Assembly (NCBI GenBank): GCA_038321775.1
Contig: JBBQFI010000008.1
Location: forward strand, 128,002-192,001
Length of the DNA: 64,000 nt
Origin: JBBQFI01 sp038321775
GTDB lineage: Bacteria; Verrucomicrobiota; Verrucomicrobiia; Chthoniobacterales; UBA10450
Direction of reading: 5' to 3'
The stretch's first letter is position 1; every line of letters starts with the position of its first letter. Under the pieces are notes generated by a model. That model had not been told where the DNA came from. It saw only the letters and a list, made by a program, of their open reading frames with translations, and ran no database searches. Both the position numbers and the translations under genes were made by a program. This document shows positions 42,994 to 50,836 of the stretch, piece after piece.

Positions 42994-43671
42994 TTATAAC
43001 GCGCCGACTGCGCGCGAGATCAATAGCACGACGATTGAGAGCGAAATAAAAACCTGCACCATCCCGATTACTTTGGCCCACCGCGCAAGCAATGGCGCAT
43101 CTGTCGGACCGAAGGTCGAACTTTGGGTAAACGCGATAAACAGATAATCGACGAAGTGCGGACGCCAATGCGTGCAAGCAAACTGGCCACGCTCTTCTTT
43201 GGGAATCTGCATTTGTGGAAAAAGAAAACTGTGGCTGCCAAATTCGTAGTGTTCGTGACGCTTGGTCGGGCCGCCTCCGTCGATGCGCCAGTACCAGAGC
43301 GCGAAAACAATCACGTTGGTCAACCATAACAAAGCAGCGGACAGCAGAAGCTGAAGCGGCGGTTCCTTGTGCGATGGCAATGAGTGTACCAGCAACACCA
43401 CCGAGCCGATCAAGGCGAGCGTGATGATCGAGCTGATGGTAAAACCAAGAATGCGATTAAAGGAAAGTTTTCCGAGGCGATGACTAACGACTGTCGGGAC
43501 GAGAAGAATTGCGATCAGACTCGGCAGAAGCCACGTCGGTCCGATGATGAGCGAAGACGGTAGCGCTATATAAATTCCTGCTACCGCGACAAACGCCAGC
43601 GCCGCCTGCCAGCGCGGCTCCGGTTTATCAACACGCTTCCCTTCGTTGCCCATCGCATCGCCATATAGCAT
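42994..43671 (-). CDS. DUF1345-like multi-pass membrane protein
   Basis: 225 residues with about six hydrophobic helices and the DUF1345-type C-terminal loop HFVDYLFIAFTQSSTFGPTDAPLLA (about 172-196), resembling a pore-loop region of ion channels. RWRIDGGGP is also typical. An alternative start is six codons in, at 43653. Function unknown; a potassium-channel-like role has been suggested from structure only. Confidence 0.7.
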   Translation of the reverse strand: MLYGDAMGNEGKRVDKPEPRWQAALAFVAVAGIYIALPSSLIIGPTWLLPSLIAILLVPTVVSHRLGKLSFNRILGFTISSIITLALIGSVVLLVHSLPSHKEPPLQLLLSAALLWLTNVIVFALWYWRIDGGGPTKRHEHYEFGSHSFLFPQMQIPKEERGQFACTHWRPHFVDYLFIAFTQSSTFGPTDAPLLARWAKVIGMVQVFISLSIVVLLISRAVGAL

Positions 43672-43830
43672 GAAGTCGGGAGCGCGGGAAAATCATTTGC
43701 TGCGTGCGCAAACTGAGCGCGATGGCGGCACGACACTCGCTACCGATCAAAAGCGCAAACCGATGGAATACCGAAATTGCTTTGACGCCACGACTTCGCA
43801 ATCGAAGGCTGCGGATCGCGAGAACGTTTC

Positions 43831-44277
43831 ATGAGCAGCGAGAAACAATATCTATTCATGCAGGCCGCCATCGTTCAGGCACGAAAGAGCGGGAGCGAAA
43901 AAGGAATTCCGATCGGATCTGTCCTGGTCCGCGATGGCGAAATCGTTTCCGCAGGTCACAACCGGCGCGTGCAGGATAACGACCCAATGACGCATGCCGA
44001 AATCGACTGCTTGCGACGCGCCGGAAGGGTCGGGAGTTTCCACAATACAACTCTCTATTCCACACTGATGCCCTGTTACCTTTGCGCCGGTGCCGTGGTG
44101 CAGTTCGGCATCAAACAAGTCATCGTCGGCGAAAGCCGCACGTTTCCTGGCGCGGTGGATTTCATGCGCTCGCATGGCGTCGAAGTAACCGATCTGGATT
44201 TGCCTGAGTGCGTCGAGATGATGCGCTCGTTCATCGCGCAAAATCCGCAGCTTTGGAACGAAGATATCGGCCGATAA
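43831..44277 (+). CDS. Nucleoside/cytosine deaminase family enzyme
   Basis: 148 residues. The zinc site is formed by DPMTHAEIDCL (His-Ala-Glu, about 55-57) and MPCYLCAGAV (PCxxC, about 79-84). The overall sequence resembles yeast cytosine deaminase (GAVVQFGIKQVIVGES) more than tRNA adenosine deaminase TadA. It probably deaminates cytosine or a guanine-type base. It precedes the phospholipid operon by 54 bp but is probably unrelated. Confidence 0.85.
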   Translation: MSSEKQYLFMQAAIVQARKSGSEKGIPIGSVLVRDGEIVSAGHNRRVQDNDPMTHAEIDCLRRAGRVGSFHNTTLYSTLMPCYLCAGAVVQFGIKQVIVGESRTFPGAVDFMRSHGVEVTDLDLPECVEMMRSFIAQNPQLWNEDIGR

Positions 44278-44331
44278 GCTGAACGATTCGCAGGTGACAA
44301 TAGCCCACGCCTTTTCTAATCTGCGCGCCGC

Positions 44332-44985
44332 ATGGAACATGAAGTCGCACGACGACCACTAAAATCGCGTTCGGCAAACTGGCCGCGGCAAATCGCTTTC
44401 GCGCTGGTTGGAAAAGGATTCACTCCGAATCAAATTTCTGTCCTCAGCCTTATCTTCTCCCTGTGCGGCGGCGTCGCTTTGGTGCTGGCACCAAACCAAT
44501 CGCGCAAGCTCGCCGCTGTGCTTTTTATTGCGACCGCCGTCTGTATTCAACTTCGGCTTGTTTGCAATTTACTCGACGGTTTGATGGCAGTGGAAGGCGG
44601 AAAGAAAACAAAAGCGGGAGAAATTTTTAATGAATTCCCGGATCGCATCGCTGATGTCGTCCTCTTCGTTTGCGCCGGTTACTCAATTTATTTTTTGCCA
44701 TACGCCATTCAACTCGGCTGGGCATGCGCAGTCGCGGCGGTGCTCACTGCCTACGTGCGCGTCTTCGGCGGCGCCGTGGGATTGGCGCAGGATTTTTGCG
44801 GACCAATGGCGAAGCAACAACGGATGGCAGTTTTAACCGGCGCATGCGTTTTGTCGGCAATCGAGCAATTCGTCGCGTGGCCAGCGCGGATCATGTTCCT
44901 AGCGCTCTGCATCGTCTTTATCGGGTCATTATTAACTGCGACACGCCGCACGCTCCGGATCGCTCGTTCACTTAATCAACGATGA
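44332..44985 (+). CDS. CDP-alcohol phosphatidyltransferase family protein, variant catalytic motif
   Basis: 217 residues with about six helices. The canonical motif D1xxD2GxxAR-x8-GxxxD3xxxD4 is present with exact spacing but altered residues: NLLDGLMAV then GEIFNEFPD. So D1 is Asn, the Arg is Val and D3 is Asn, while D2 and D4 are kept. I recall a subfamily with this NxxDG...VEGG pattern, so it may be genuine rather than decayed. The substrate is unknown. Translationally coupled (4-bp overlap) to a PlsC-like gene and then CdsA. Confidence 0.8.
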   Translation: MEHEVARRPLKSRSANWPRQIAFALVGKGFTPNQISVLSLIFSLCGGVALVLAPNQSRKLAAVLFIATAVCIQLRLVCNLLDGLMAVEGGKKTKAGEIFNEFPDRIADVVLFVCAGYSIYFLPYAIQLGWACAVAAVLTAYVRVFGGAVGLAQDFCGPMAKQQRMAVLTGACVLSAIEQFVAWPARIMFLALCIVFIGSLLTATRRTLRIARSLNQR

Positions 44986-45584
44986 TCGCGAACTGCGCAG
45001 CCGCTGCAGTACGGCTACTCACTGGGGCGACATGCCGCTGGGTTGGTTGCGCGCCTAACGACACTCAACGCGTTTACTTTGCCAACCATACGAGCAATCT
45101 CGATTTCGTTTTGCTTTGGGCGTCACTTCCGCGTGCAGTGCGGCTTAAGACACGTCCAATCGCAGCGCACGATTACTGGACAAAAAGCCGGCTGCGTCTC
45201 GCGCTCGCTGACAAAATTTTTCACGCCGTCCTGATCGAGCGCAAACGCGTGACGCGCGCAAATAATCCAATCGCTTCGATGCTCGTCGCACTCAACGAGG
45301 GCTCGTCGTTAATCATTTTTCCCGAGGGCAGTCGAGCGGCGAATGAGCCAACTGAATTCAAGAATGGAATTTTTCACCTCGCACGTGCGCGTCCTGATCT
45401 CGAGTTCGTGCCGGTTTACATCCAAAACTTGAATCGCGTTCTGCCAAAAGGCGAAGTGTTGCCAATTCCGATGCTCTGCTCGGTGCATTTCGGTTCGCCG
45501 ATCTATCTCGAGCCTAACGAGGAGAAGAATTCGTTTGTCCAACGCGCGCAAAAGGCAATGCTCGATCTAACTCCGGCCTCATGA
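44982..45584 (+). CDS. plsC: 1-acyl-sn-glycerol-3-phosphate acyltransferase (PlsC)-like
   Basis: 200 residues. The acyltransferase block I is FANHTSNLDF (NHx4D, about 32-38) and block III is IIFPEGSR (about 107-114). A short N-terminal leader and an amphipathic C-terminal helix complete it. It could acylate lysophosphatidic acid at the inner membrane to give phosphatidic acid, feeding the adjacent CdsA. Overlaps both neighbours by 4 bp. Two TCGTTAGGC words are in it, read as Pro-Asn-Asp and Pro-Asn-Glu. Confidence 0.85.
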   Translation: MIANCAAAAVRLLTGATCRWVGCAPNDTQRVYFANHTSNLDFVLLWASLPRAVRLKTRPIAAHDYWTKSRLRLALADKIFHAVLIERKRVTRANNPIASMLVALNEGSSLIIFPEGSRAANEPTEFKNGIFHLARARPDLEFVPVYIQNLNRVLPKGEVLPIPMLCSVHFGSPIYLEPNEEKNSFVQRAQKAMLDLTPAS

Positions 45585-46519
45585 ACGATCGACAAACCAC
45601 CTGGCTCGTTGGCGGCGTCGTTGTGTTTCTCGTTCTCGCCACCGTGATCGGACAAATTCTTCGTCAAACGGCGAAGAGCGACCAGGCCCGCAAGGTCGTT
45701 TTGAATCTCAACGCTCGCATCGGGGCATGGTGGATCATCGTCATCATTTTCGGGGCGGCGCTTTTTCTCGGACTCATCGGCACGATCGTGTTGTTCGCGC
45801 TCGTTTCGTTCATCGCTTTGCGCGAGTTCATCACGCTCACGCCGTCAAGGCGCGGCGATCACCGCGCACTTTTCTGGGCGTTCTTCATCATTCTGCCGAT
45901 CCAATACATTCTCATCGCGCGACAATGGTACGGAATGTTCAGCATCTTCATTCCGGTTTATGCATTTCTTTTCATTCCTATCCGCAGCGTCCTCGCTGGC
46001 GACACCGAACATTTTCTCGAGCGCACCGCCAAAATCCAATGGGGTCTGATGGTCTGCGTTTATTTCGTCAGTTACGCCTCTGCTCTGCTGACGTTGCAGA
46101 TCCCCGGTTACATCGGCCAAAACGCCAAGCTCCTTTTTTTCTTCGCCGCCATTGTCCAGATGAGCGACGTCTTGCAGTACGTTTGGGGAAAACTTTGCGG
46201 CAAACATCCGCTCGCGCCGAAAGTCAGCCCGAACAAAACGGTAGAAGGCCTGGTCGGCGGAATACTTTCAGCGAGCCTTCTTGGAACTGCCTTGTGGTGG
46301 GCAACTCCGTTCCGCCCGGTGCAAGCGGGATTGATGTCGTTCGCCATCACGCTCATGGGATTTTTCGGCGGACTAACAATGTCCGCAATCAAACGCGATC
46401 GCGGCGTGAAGGATTACGGAGAATTGTTACCAGGTCACGGCGGAATGATGGATCGGATCGATTCGCTCTGCTTTGCCGCGCCGGTTTTCTTCCATCTCAC
46501 GCGGTATTTTTTCACCTAA
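45581..46519 (+). CDS. cdsA: Phosphatidate cytidylyltransferase (CdsA-like)
   Basis: 312 residues with about eight helices. The CdsA signature appears near the C terminus: SAIKRDRGVKDYGELLPGHGGMMDRIDSL (about 268-296), with metal-binding aspartates. It makes CDP-diacylglycerol from phosphatidate and CTP. It is the last of a three-gene CDP-AP/plsC/cdsA operon similar in content to E. coli ynbA-ynbB. The TAA stop is in a CCTAACGA word. Confidence 0.92.
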   Translation: MNDRQTTWLVGGVVVFLVLATVIGQILRQTAKSDQARKVVLNLNARIGAWWIIVIIFGAALFLGLIGTIVLFALVSFIALREFITLTPSRRGDHRALFWAFFIILPIQYILIARQWYGMFSIFIPVYAFLFIPIRSVLAGDTEHFLERTAKIQWGLMVCVYFVSYASALLTLQIPGYIGQNAKLLFFFAAIVQMSDVLQYVWGKLCGKHPLAPKVSPNKTVEGLVGGILSASLLGTALWWATPFRPVQAGLMSFAITLMGFFGGLTMSAIKRDRGVKDYGELLPGHGGMMDRIDSLCFAAPVFFHLTRYFFT

Positions 46520-46533
46520 CGAGTCAAACCTAT

Positions 46534-47043
46534 TCAAGCCGGACCGGCATAGCGATCATTGAGCCAGGTCTGCGCTGCTGCCTCGTCGCGCGATGTTTTC
46601 AGGAATCGCTCCCACGATTCTTTCTCATGCCACACCGGCACGAGTTCCCACACTCAAAATGTCGGCTTGTGCATCCCTTCGCGCGGCCAAAGCGTGAAAT
46701 CCGCCATGCCGTCACCATCCTTATAGAAAACCGTTTCCCAAACTTCGTTGTTCCCGCGCCACGTGCTCACGATCAAAAAATAAAAATCATTTCCGCAGCG
46801 ATGCAGAATGACAAAGCCAAATCCCTTGGCTTCGAGCGCAGTTCGCGCCAGGTAAGAACGAGCAAGCCTCTCGATTCCGTCCGGCACCGTCTGATTTTCC
46901 GAATACAGCGCATACCATTTCAACACTGCGCTTGCGGTTTCGACTGGATCACCTGGCGTCACCTGTTTCGGCGCGTGCCGATATTGCGGGGCGATTCCAA
47001 AGTCTTGTTTCAAGATGGCTGTTAAATTTCCGTTTTGATTCAT
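46534..47043 (-). CDS. Conserved-looking soluble protein with in-frame UGA: candidate selenoprotein
   Basis: Read normally the frame stops at TGA (46654-46656) after 129 residues ending GMHKPTF. The same frame then continues 39 codons with protein-like sequence (VWELVPVWHEKESWERFL, then RDEAAAQTWLNDRYAGPA) to a TGA at 46534. Tryptophan-rich continuation without any other stop suggests the real product is 169 residues with the UGA read as selenocysteine, or a recent nonsense mutation. I recall homologs with Cys at this place in a TF-C-VWEL context, but could not verify this. A SECIS-like hairpin follows the UGA (46624-46644). Confidence 0.6.
46624..46644 (-). promoter_or_regulatory. SECIS-like stem-loop after in-frame UGA
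   Basis: On the mRNA (minus strand), 9 nt after the UGA, the arms CUCGUGCC and GGCAUGAG form eight pairs (seven Watson-Crick, one G-U) around the loop GGUGU. The loop begins 17 nt after the UGA and starts with GG. The known bacterial SECIS model asks for an apical loop about 16-37 nt from the UGA with G in the first two positions, which this satisfies. Confidence 0.5.
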
Positions 47044-47094
47044 GAAAATGATTTCTGCGTTTTGTATTTCAATCTTCTACTTCTAACTTTCGAC

Positions 47095-47943
47095 ATGAAC
47101 GAAACTAATTCGCCGCAATCCATCGCCGTCGCAAAATTTCGCGAGCTCCATGAAGCAGGCTGTTTCGTTTTGCCAAATCCATGGGACATCGGCACGGCGA
47201 TCTACCTGCAGACCTTAGGATTTAAAGCTCTCGCCACAACTTCGGCCGGTTTTGCATTTTCGCGCGGCATGCAGGATGGCGCGGTGCCTCGTGATGAAAT
47301 ATTGTCGCATATTCGCGAAATAGCTGGTGCCACGCCATTGCCCGTCAACGCAGATTTCCTGAGCGGATTTGCGGACGAACCCGAACAAATCTCCGCAAAC
47401 GTAAAACTGTGCATCGCGACCGGTGTCGCTGGTTTATCGATCGAAGATAATTCCGGTCGGAGCGAGCGGCCGCTCTACGAAAGAGCTTTAGCCATCGAGC
47501 GCATTCAAGCTGCGCGCGCGGCCATTGATGCGTCGGGAATTCCTGTCGTGCTCACCGGTCGTTGCGAAACCTGGCTGGTGGAAGAATCTAACTCGTTAGG
47601 GACCGCTCTCGATCGTCTCGTTGCTTACGCCGACGCCGGCGCTGATTGCCTTTACGCTCCCGGAGTGAAAGAGCCTAACGAGATTAGCGCCATCGTGAAA
47701 GCGGTCGCACCCAAGCCCGTTAACATTTTGATATCGGGATTCAATCACGAACTCTCCGTTGCGCACCTCTCCGATCTCGGTGTCCGCCGCATTTCTGTCG
47801 GTTCCGGCCTGGCCGCGGTCGCGTGGGCCGCGTTTATCCGCGCAGCACGCAGCATTGGCGAGACCGGCAAGTTCGATTCGCTGGCCGATGCCGTTTCCTT
47901 CTCGGAGATAAACAGCGTCTTCCGCGCCGGCAATTCAGCTTAA
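47095..47943 (+). CDS. Isocitrate lyase / phosphoenolpyruvate mutase family protein
   Basis: 282 residues from the ATG at 47095. TIM-barrel member: FVLPNPWDIGTAIYL, ATTSAGFAFSRG, PVNADFLSGFAD, GVAGLSIEDNSG, VLTGRCETWLV and a VNILISG strand. The isocitrate lyase KKCGH-type catalytic cysteine is not seen, so PEP mutase/oxaloacetate hydrolase-like chemistry is as likely as lyase activity. Substrate unknown. Two TCGTTAGG words are in the gene. Confidence 0.83.
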   Translation: MNETNSPQSIAVAKFRELHEAGCFVLPNPWDIGTAIYLQTLGFKALATTSAGFAFSRGMQDGAVPRDEILSHIREIAGATPLPVNADFLSGFADEPEQISANVKLCIATGVAGLSIEDNSGRSERPLYERALAIERIQAARAAIDASGIPVVLTGRCETWLVEESNSLGTALDRLVAYADAGADCLYAPGVKEPNEISAIVKAVAPKPVNILISGFNHELSVAHLSDLGVRRISVGSGLAAVAWAAFIRAARSIGETGKFDSLADAVSFSEINSVFRAGNSA

Positions 47944-47955
47944 GTTCGCGTCGAC

Positions 47956-48330
47956 TTACTTCTCCTCAGCCAGAGGAAAAAATTCCTCGCGCGAAACCTT
48001 TCCGTCTTTCACGGTGTAAACTCCTACTTCCGATAACTGCATTCGCTTGTTGGAAGTCTTATCCGTGATGTCGACATCGAATTGGACAACGAAGGTGTCG
48101 CGCGCCACGAACGGCCCGCCCACTTTCGAGCTATGCACTTCCATATTTTGCTCCCACCAATCCGTCTTGCCCCGCACCTGATCGAGGCCGCGCATTTCGG
48201 CTGGCATGCCGTCGTTCTCGCGTGGCTCGACGCTCACGATGTCATTCGCATAAAGAGTCTCGACCGCTTTTCTCCATTCTCCGCTCCGGCAAAATTCCAC
48301 TAACTTTTTTGCAACTTCTTCTGTCGTCAT
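47956..48330 (-). CDS. SnoaL/NTF2-like small protein
   Basis: 124 residues resembling the SnoaL-like polyketide cyclase fold: a helical N terminus (VAKKLVEFCRSGEWRKAVETLYANDIVSVEP), then beta strands (FVVQFDVDITDK) and a charged C-terminal end. Possible pocket aspartates are visible, but no catalytic role can be fixed. Convergent with the 47943 gene by 12 bp. The 193 bp downstream of its start to 48524 show no gene or clear motif. Confidence 0.72.
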   Translation of the reverse strand: MTTEEVAKKLVEFCRSGEWRKAVETLYANDIVSVEPRENDGMPAEMRGLDQVRGKTDWWEQNMEVHSSKVGGPFVARDTFVVQFDVDITDKTSNKRMQLSEVGVYTVKDGKVSREEFFPLAEEK

Positions 48331-48523
48331 TGTTCCCTCCAGTTTTTAAATACTATGCGACCACCATGCTCGCGCAGAGATGATATTTCTACTGAGAATT
48401 TTTCCCGCTTCGCAAATACCCGACAAGCTGAGACGCGTTCCTATGCAAAAGTTTTCCGCTCCTCTTGCCTTCAGGCTGGTGTAACTTCCGAAAGTCGCGC
48501 ACCTTCCTTTTAACCTTCTCGCC

Positions 48524-48976
48524 ATGGATTATTCAGTTCGCCCCCTCACCGCCACGGATGAGCCAATCCTTTGGGAGATGTTGTATCAAGCGCTCACCGC
48601 GACCGAGATAGACCCGCCGCCGCGGGAAATTGTGCAACGCCCGGAATACGCTCGCTACGCAGAAAAATGGGGATGCGAGGGCGATAGCGGTTTCGTTGCG
48701 CATGATGCAACGCAGGAGGAATTACTCGGCGCTGTTTGGTTTCGGCCACCGGCCGCTAATGCGACACCCGAGCTCGCCTTCGCCGTCAAATCCGGTCATC
48801 GCAAACGCGGCATCGGCGCGGCATTGCTCACGCATTGGGTGAAAGCGAATCCCGATCAGTCCGAGATCTCATTGCGCGTCGGACCTAACAGCCCGGCAGT
48901 GCGACTCTACGAACGTTTTGGATTCAAGGTCGTAAAGCAGAGTCCTGATTCCGTGACGATGCGACGAGAATTCTAA
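48524..48976 (+). CDS. GNAT family N-acetyltransferase
   Basis: 150 residues with GNAT motifs: the acetyl-CoA loop is KSGHRKRGIGAALLTHWV (about 87-104; R/QxxGxG/A type), followed by LRVGPNSPAVRLYERFGFKVV (motif B). It could acetylate a protein amine, small amine or aminoglycoside; the acceptor is unknown. A start with a weak ribosome-binding site at 48524 fits the family. Confidence 0.85.
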   Translation: MDYSVRPLTATDEPILWEMLYQALTATEIDPPPREIVQRPEYARYAEKWGCEGDSGFVAHDATQEELLGAVWFRPPAANATPELAFAVKSGHRKRGIGAALLTHWVKANPDQSEISLRVGPNSPAVRLYERFGFKVVKQSPDSVTMRREF

Positions 48977-49025
48977 ACTCGAAGTGCGCAATCGGTTGCC
49001 GCAAAAAATCATAACGTCGTTAAGC

Positions 49026-49523
49026 ATGAAACGTCTTGCCTTGTCCCTGTTGCTGCTTGGCCTGCTCGTCACCGCGTCGAATGCGCAGTCCATCGTTTTC
49101 ATCGTTCGACATGCCGAGAAAGCAGCGAGCGCGGGAAAGAATCCCAAACTATCGGAACAAGGCCGTGAGCGCGCGGAGGTATTGGCGAAAATGTTGAAGG
49201 ACGCGCGCATCGAAGCGATTTACGCGACTGAATTCGAACGCACGCAAGAAACAGCCGCTCCGCTCGCGAAAGCCATCGGCATCGAAACGACAATTGTTCC
49301 GGCCAAGGACACGGCGTCACTCGCTCTAAAATTGCGCGAACTAAAAGCAAATGCGCTCGTCGTCGGTCATGGAAACACCATTCCTGATTTAATTGGAGCG
49401 CTCGGGATCGCCGACTCAGTCAACATCAGCGAGAACGATTACGACAATCTCTTCATCGTAGTTCTTGGGGAAAAAGCGAGGCTCACGCGATTGCACTATC
49501 CCGCCGGCGTCCATCATCCTTAG
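49026..49523 (+). CDS. Exported histidine phosphatase (SixA/PhoE-like)
   Basis: 165 residues from the ATG at 49026, with a signal peptide (MKRLALSLLLLGLLVTASNA). The active-site motif is FIVRHAEKA (about 25-33), with LSEQGRERAEVLAKMLKD and the second histidine in ALVVGHGNTIPDL. The fold is the phosphoglycerate mutase/histidine phosphatase superfamily. The signal indicates a periplasmic enzyme, unlike cytosolic SixA; the substrate is unknown. Confidence 0.85.
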   Translation: MKRLALSLLLLGLLVTASNAQSIVFIVRHAEKAASAGKNPKLSEQGRERAEVLAKMLKDARIEAIYATEFERTQETAAPLAKAIGIETTIVPAKDTASLALKLRELKANALVVGHGNTIPDLIGALGIADSVNISENDYDNLFIVVLGEKARLTRLHYPAGVHHP

Positions 49524-49568
49524 AAAATCGCGATTGGAATTTTTCCTTAATCACGTAACGATCAAACC

Positions 49569-49943
49569 ATGAACATCGTGACCATCATCGTCCGCATTCT
49601 TCTCGGACTAGCTTTCGTCGTCTTCGGTTCCAACGCGTTCTTCCATTTCATTCCTAACCCGCCGATGCAGCCGGGTCTGGCCAATGATTTCGTGAAGGTG
49701 TTTGCTGCTAGTGGTTACATTTACGCCGTCGCTTCTTTTCAAATCCTCGGAGGTTTGCTCCTCCTCATCGGGCGTTTTGTTCCGCTCGGCCTCACCATTC
49801 TCGCGGCAATCATCGTCAACATTCTTCTCTTTCATGCTCTGATGGCGCCCGAAAGTTTTCCGCCCGCGATCGTCGTTACTGTGCTCGAGCTATTTCTTCT
49901 CTGGCGCTATCGTGCCGCATTCGCCGGAATCATGCGCCCCTGA
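49569..49943 (+). CDS. DoxX-like membrane protein
   Basis: 124 residues, four helices. The opening (IVRILLGLAFVVFGSNAFFHFIP) and the FQILGGLLLLIGRFVPLGLTILAAIIVNI stretch match the DoxX family. DoxX proteins associate with thiosulfate:quinone reductase or with oxidative stress proteins; this small form has no known partner. Standing alone between the histidine phosphatase and LprI-like genes. Confidence 0.8.
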   Translation: MNIVTIIVRILLGLAFVVFGSNAFFHFIPNPPMQPGLANDFVKVFAASGYIYAVASFQILGGLLLLIGRFVPLGLTILAAIIVNILLFHALMAPESFPPAIVVTVLELFLLWRYRAAFAGIMRP

Positions 49944-50019
49944 CTAAGCAGGCTGGTTCGACATTGTCCGACATCTTAAAAATCGGACGGGGCTTGCCAT
50001 GCAAAGGAATTGCAGCCGC

Positions 50020-50751
50020 TTAGTCTTTTGGAACTTCTCCCGATTCTCCCGCTTGGATGATCTTCACTTCCTCTTTTGCATCAAGCGACGCGACTTTGTA
50101 ATAGTTGCCGTCGAAAAAGGCGCGCTTGCCAAGATAATAACCGGCGTTCGCGCTTATGACTTCGAGTTTCCAGGCGCGCCGAATGAAACAAACGTTCGTC
50201 TCATCGGGCTTGTCGGCCTTTCGACCCTTATCACTGAACCAACCAATTCGGTCGTTCCAGGCAGCAAAACCGGCGAGCGCTCCTAGATCGGCGGTATGAC
50301 CGCGAACCACATGAAAAACGAAAAACACATGACTGTCTTTCGCCACGAGTTCGACTGTCCCGCCGAAACCATCGTCCCATTGCCCGGTGAGAACTGTATC
50401 TCGCTGCGCAATGACACCGCGCAAAAATTTGGATCGTTCCTTCGTGAGATCTGCGGCCGTTGTAAAATACGCGGGTGAGTTTTGGACCTTCTCCTTGTCC
50501 GCCGAATCTCCGGTCGCCAGTTCCGCTCGGTCGTCTCGAAACTCCAGCCACTTGCGCTGTGTTTGCAGAATCTCGGCCCACATATCCGGTTCGAGCGACT
50601 TTTTCGCCGCCGTCCAGGATTCGTTCAATTCCCGATCTGCTTTGGTGAAGTCTGCTTTTGCTTCCACCAAACTAGGCGCCTTCTCCTCCGCTTTAAGAAC
50701 TGAAGCAGACAAAAACAGCAGTAAGAAAATCGCGCGACCCATCAACGCCAT
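50020..50751 (-). CDS. Exported LprI/DUF1311-like protein
   Basis: 243 residues from the ATG at 50751 with a signal peptide (MALMGRAIFLLLFLSASVLKA). The N-terminal half matches DUF1311 (lysozyme inhibitor LprI family): ADRELNESWTAAKKSLEPDMWAEILQTQRKWLEFRDDRAEL, though conserved cysteines of the LprI family are missing. The C-terminal half is beta-rich. It lies downstream of katE by 85 bp on the same strand. A longer frame upstream into katE was discarded. Confidence 0.72.
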   Translation of the reverse strand: MALMGRAIFLLLFLSASVLKAEEKAPSLVEAKADFTKADRELNESWTAAKKSLEPDMWAEILQTQRKWLEFRDDRAELATGDSADKEKVQNSPAYFTTAADLTKERSKFLRGVIAQRDTVLTGQWDDGFGGTVELVAKDSHVFFVFHVVRGHTADLGALAGFAAWNDRIGWFSDKGRKADKPDETNVCFIRRAWKLEVISANAGYYLGKRAFFDGNYYKVASLDAKEEVKIIQAGESGEVPKD

Positions 50752-50836
50752 TTTTACAACCCCTCTGCGTTCCTGTCGATCCCAAGCGGAACAGACATCA
50801 CAATTCTGTTCCGGTCCGACAGAGCGGAAAGGTTCG

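Noticed and set aside
46654..46656. Plain gene end at the UGA
   Set aside because: Thirty-nine further in-frame residues of convincing composition and a SECIS-like hairpin make a simple stop less likely, though a nonsense mutation or sequence error cannot be excluded.
45727..47025. A 432-codon open frame on the plus strand
   Set aside because: It lies out of frame across cdsA and antisense to the UGA-containing gene. Its translation is Arg/His-rich with no recognisable domain, so it is a shadow.
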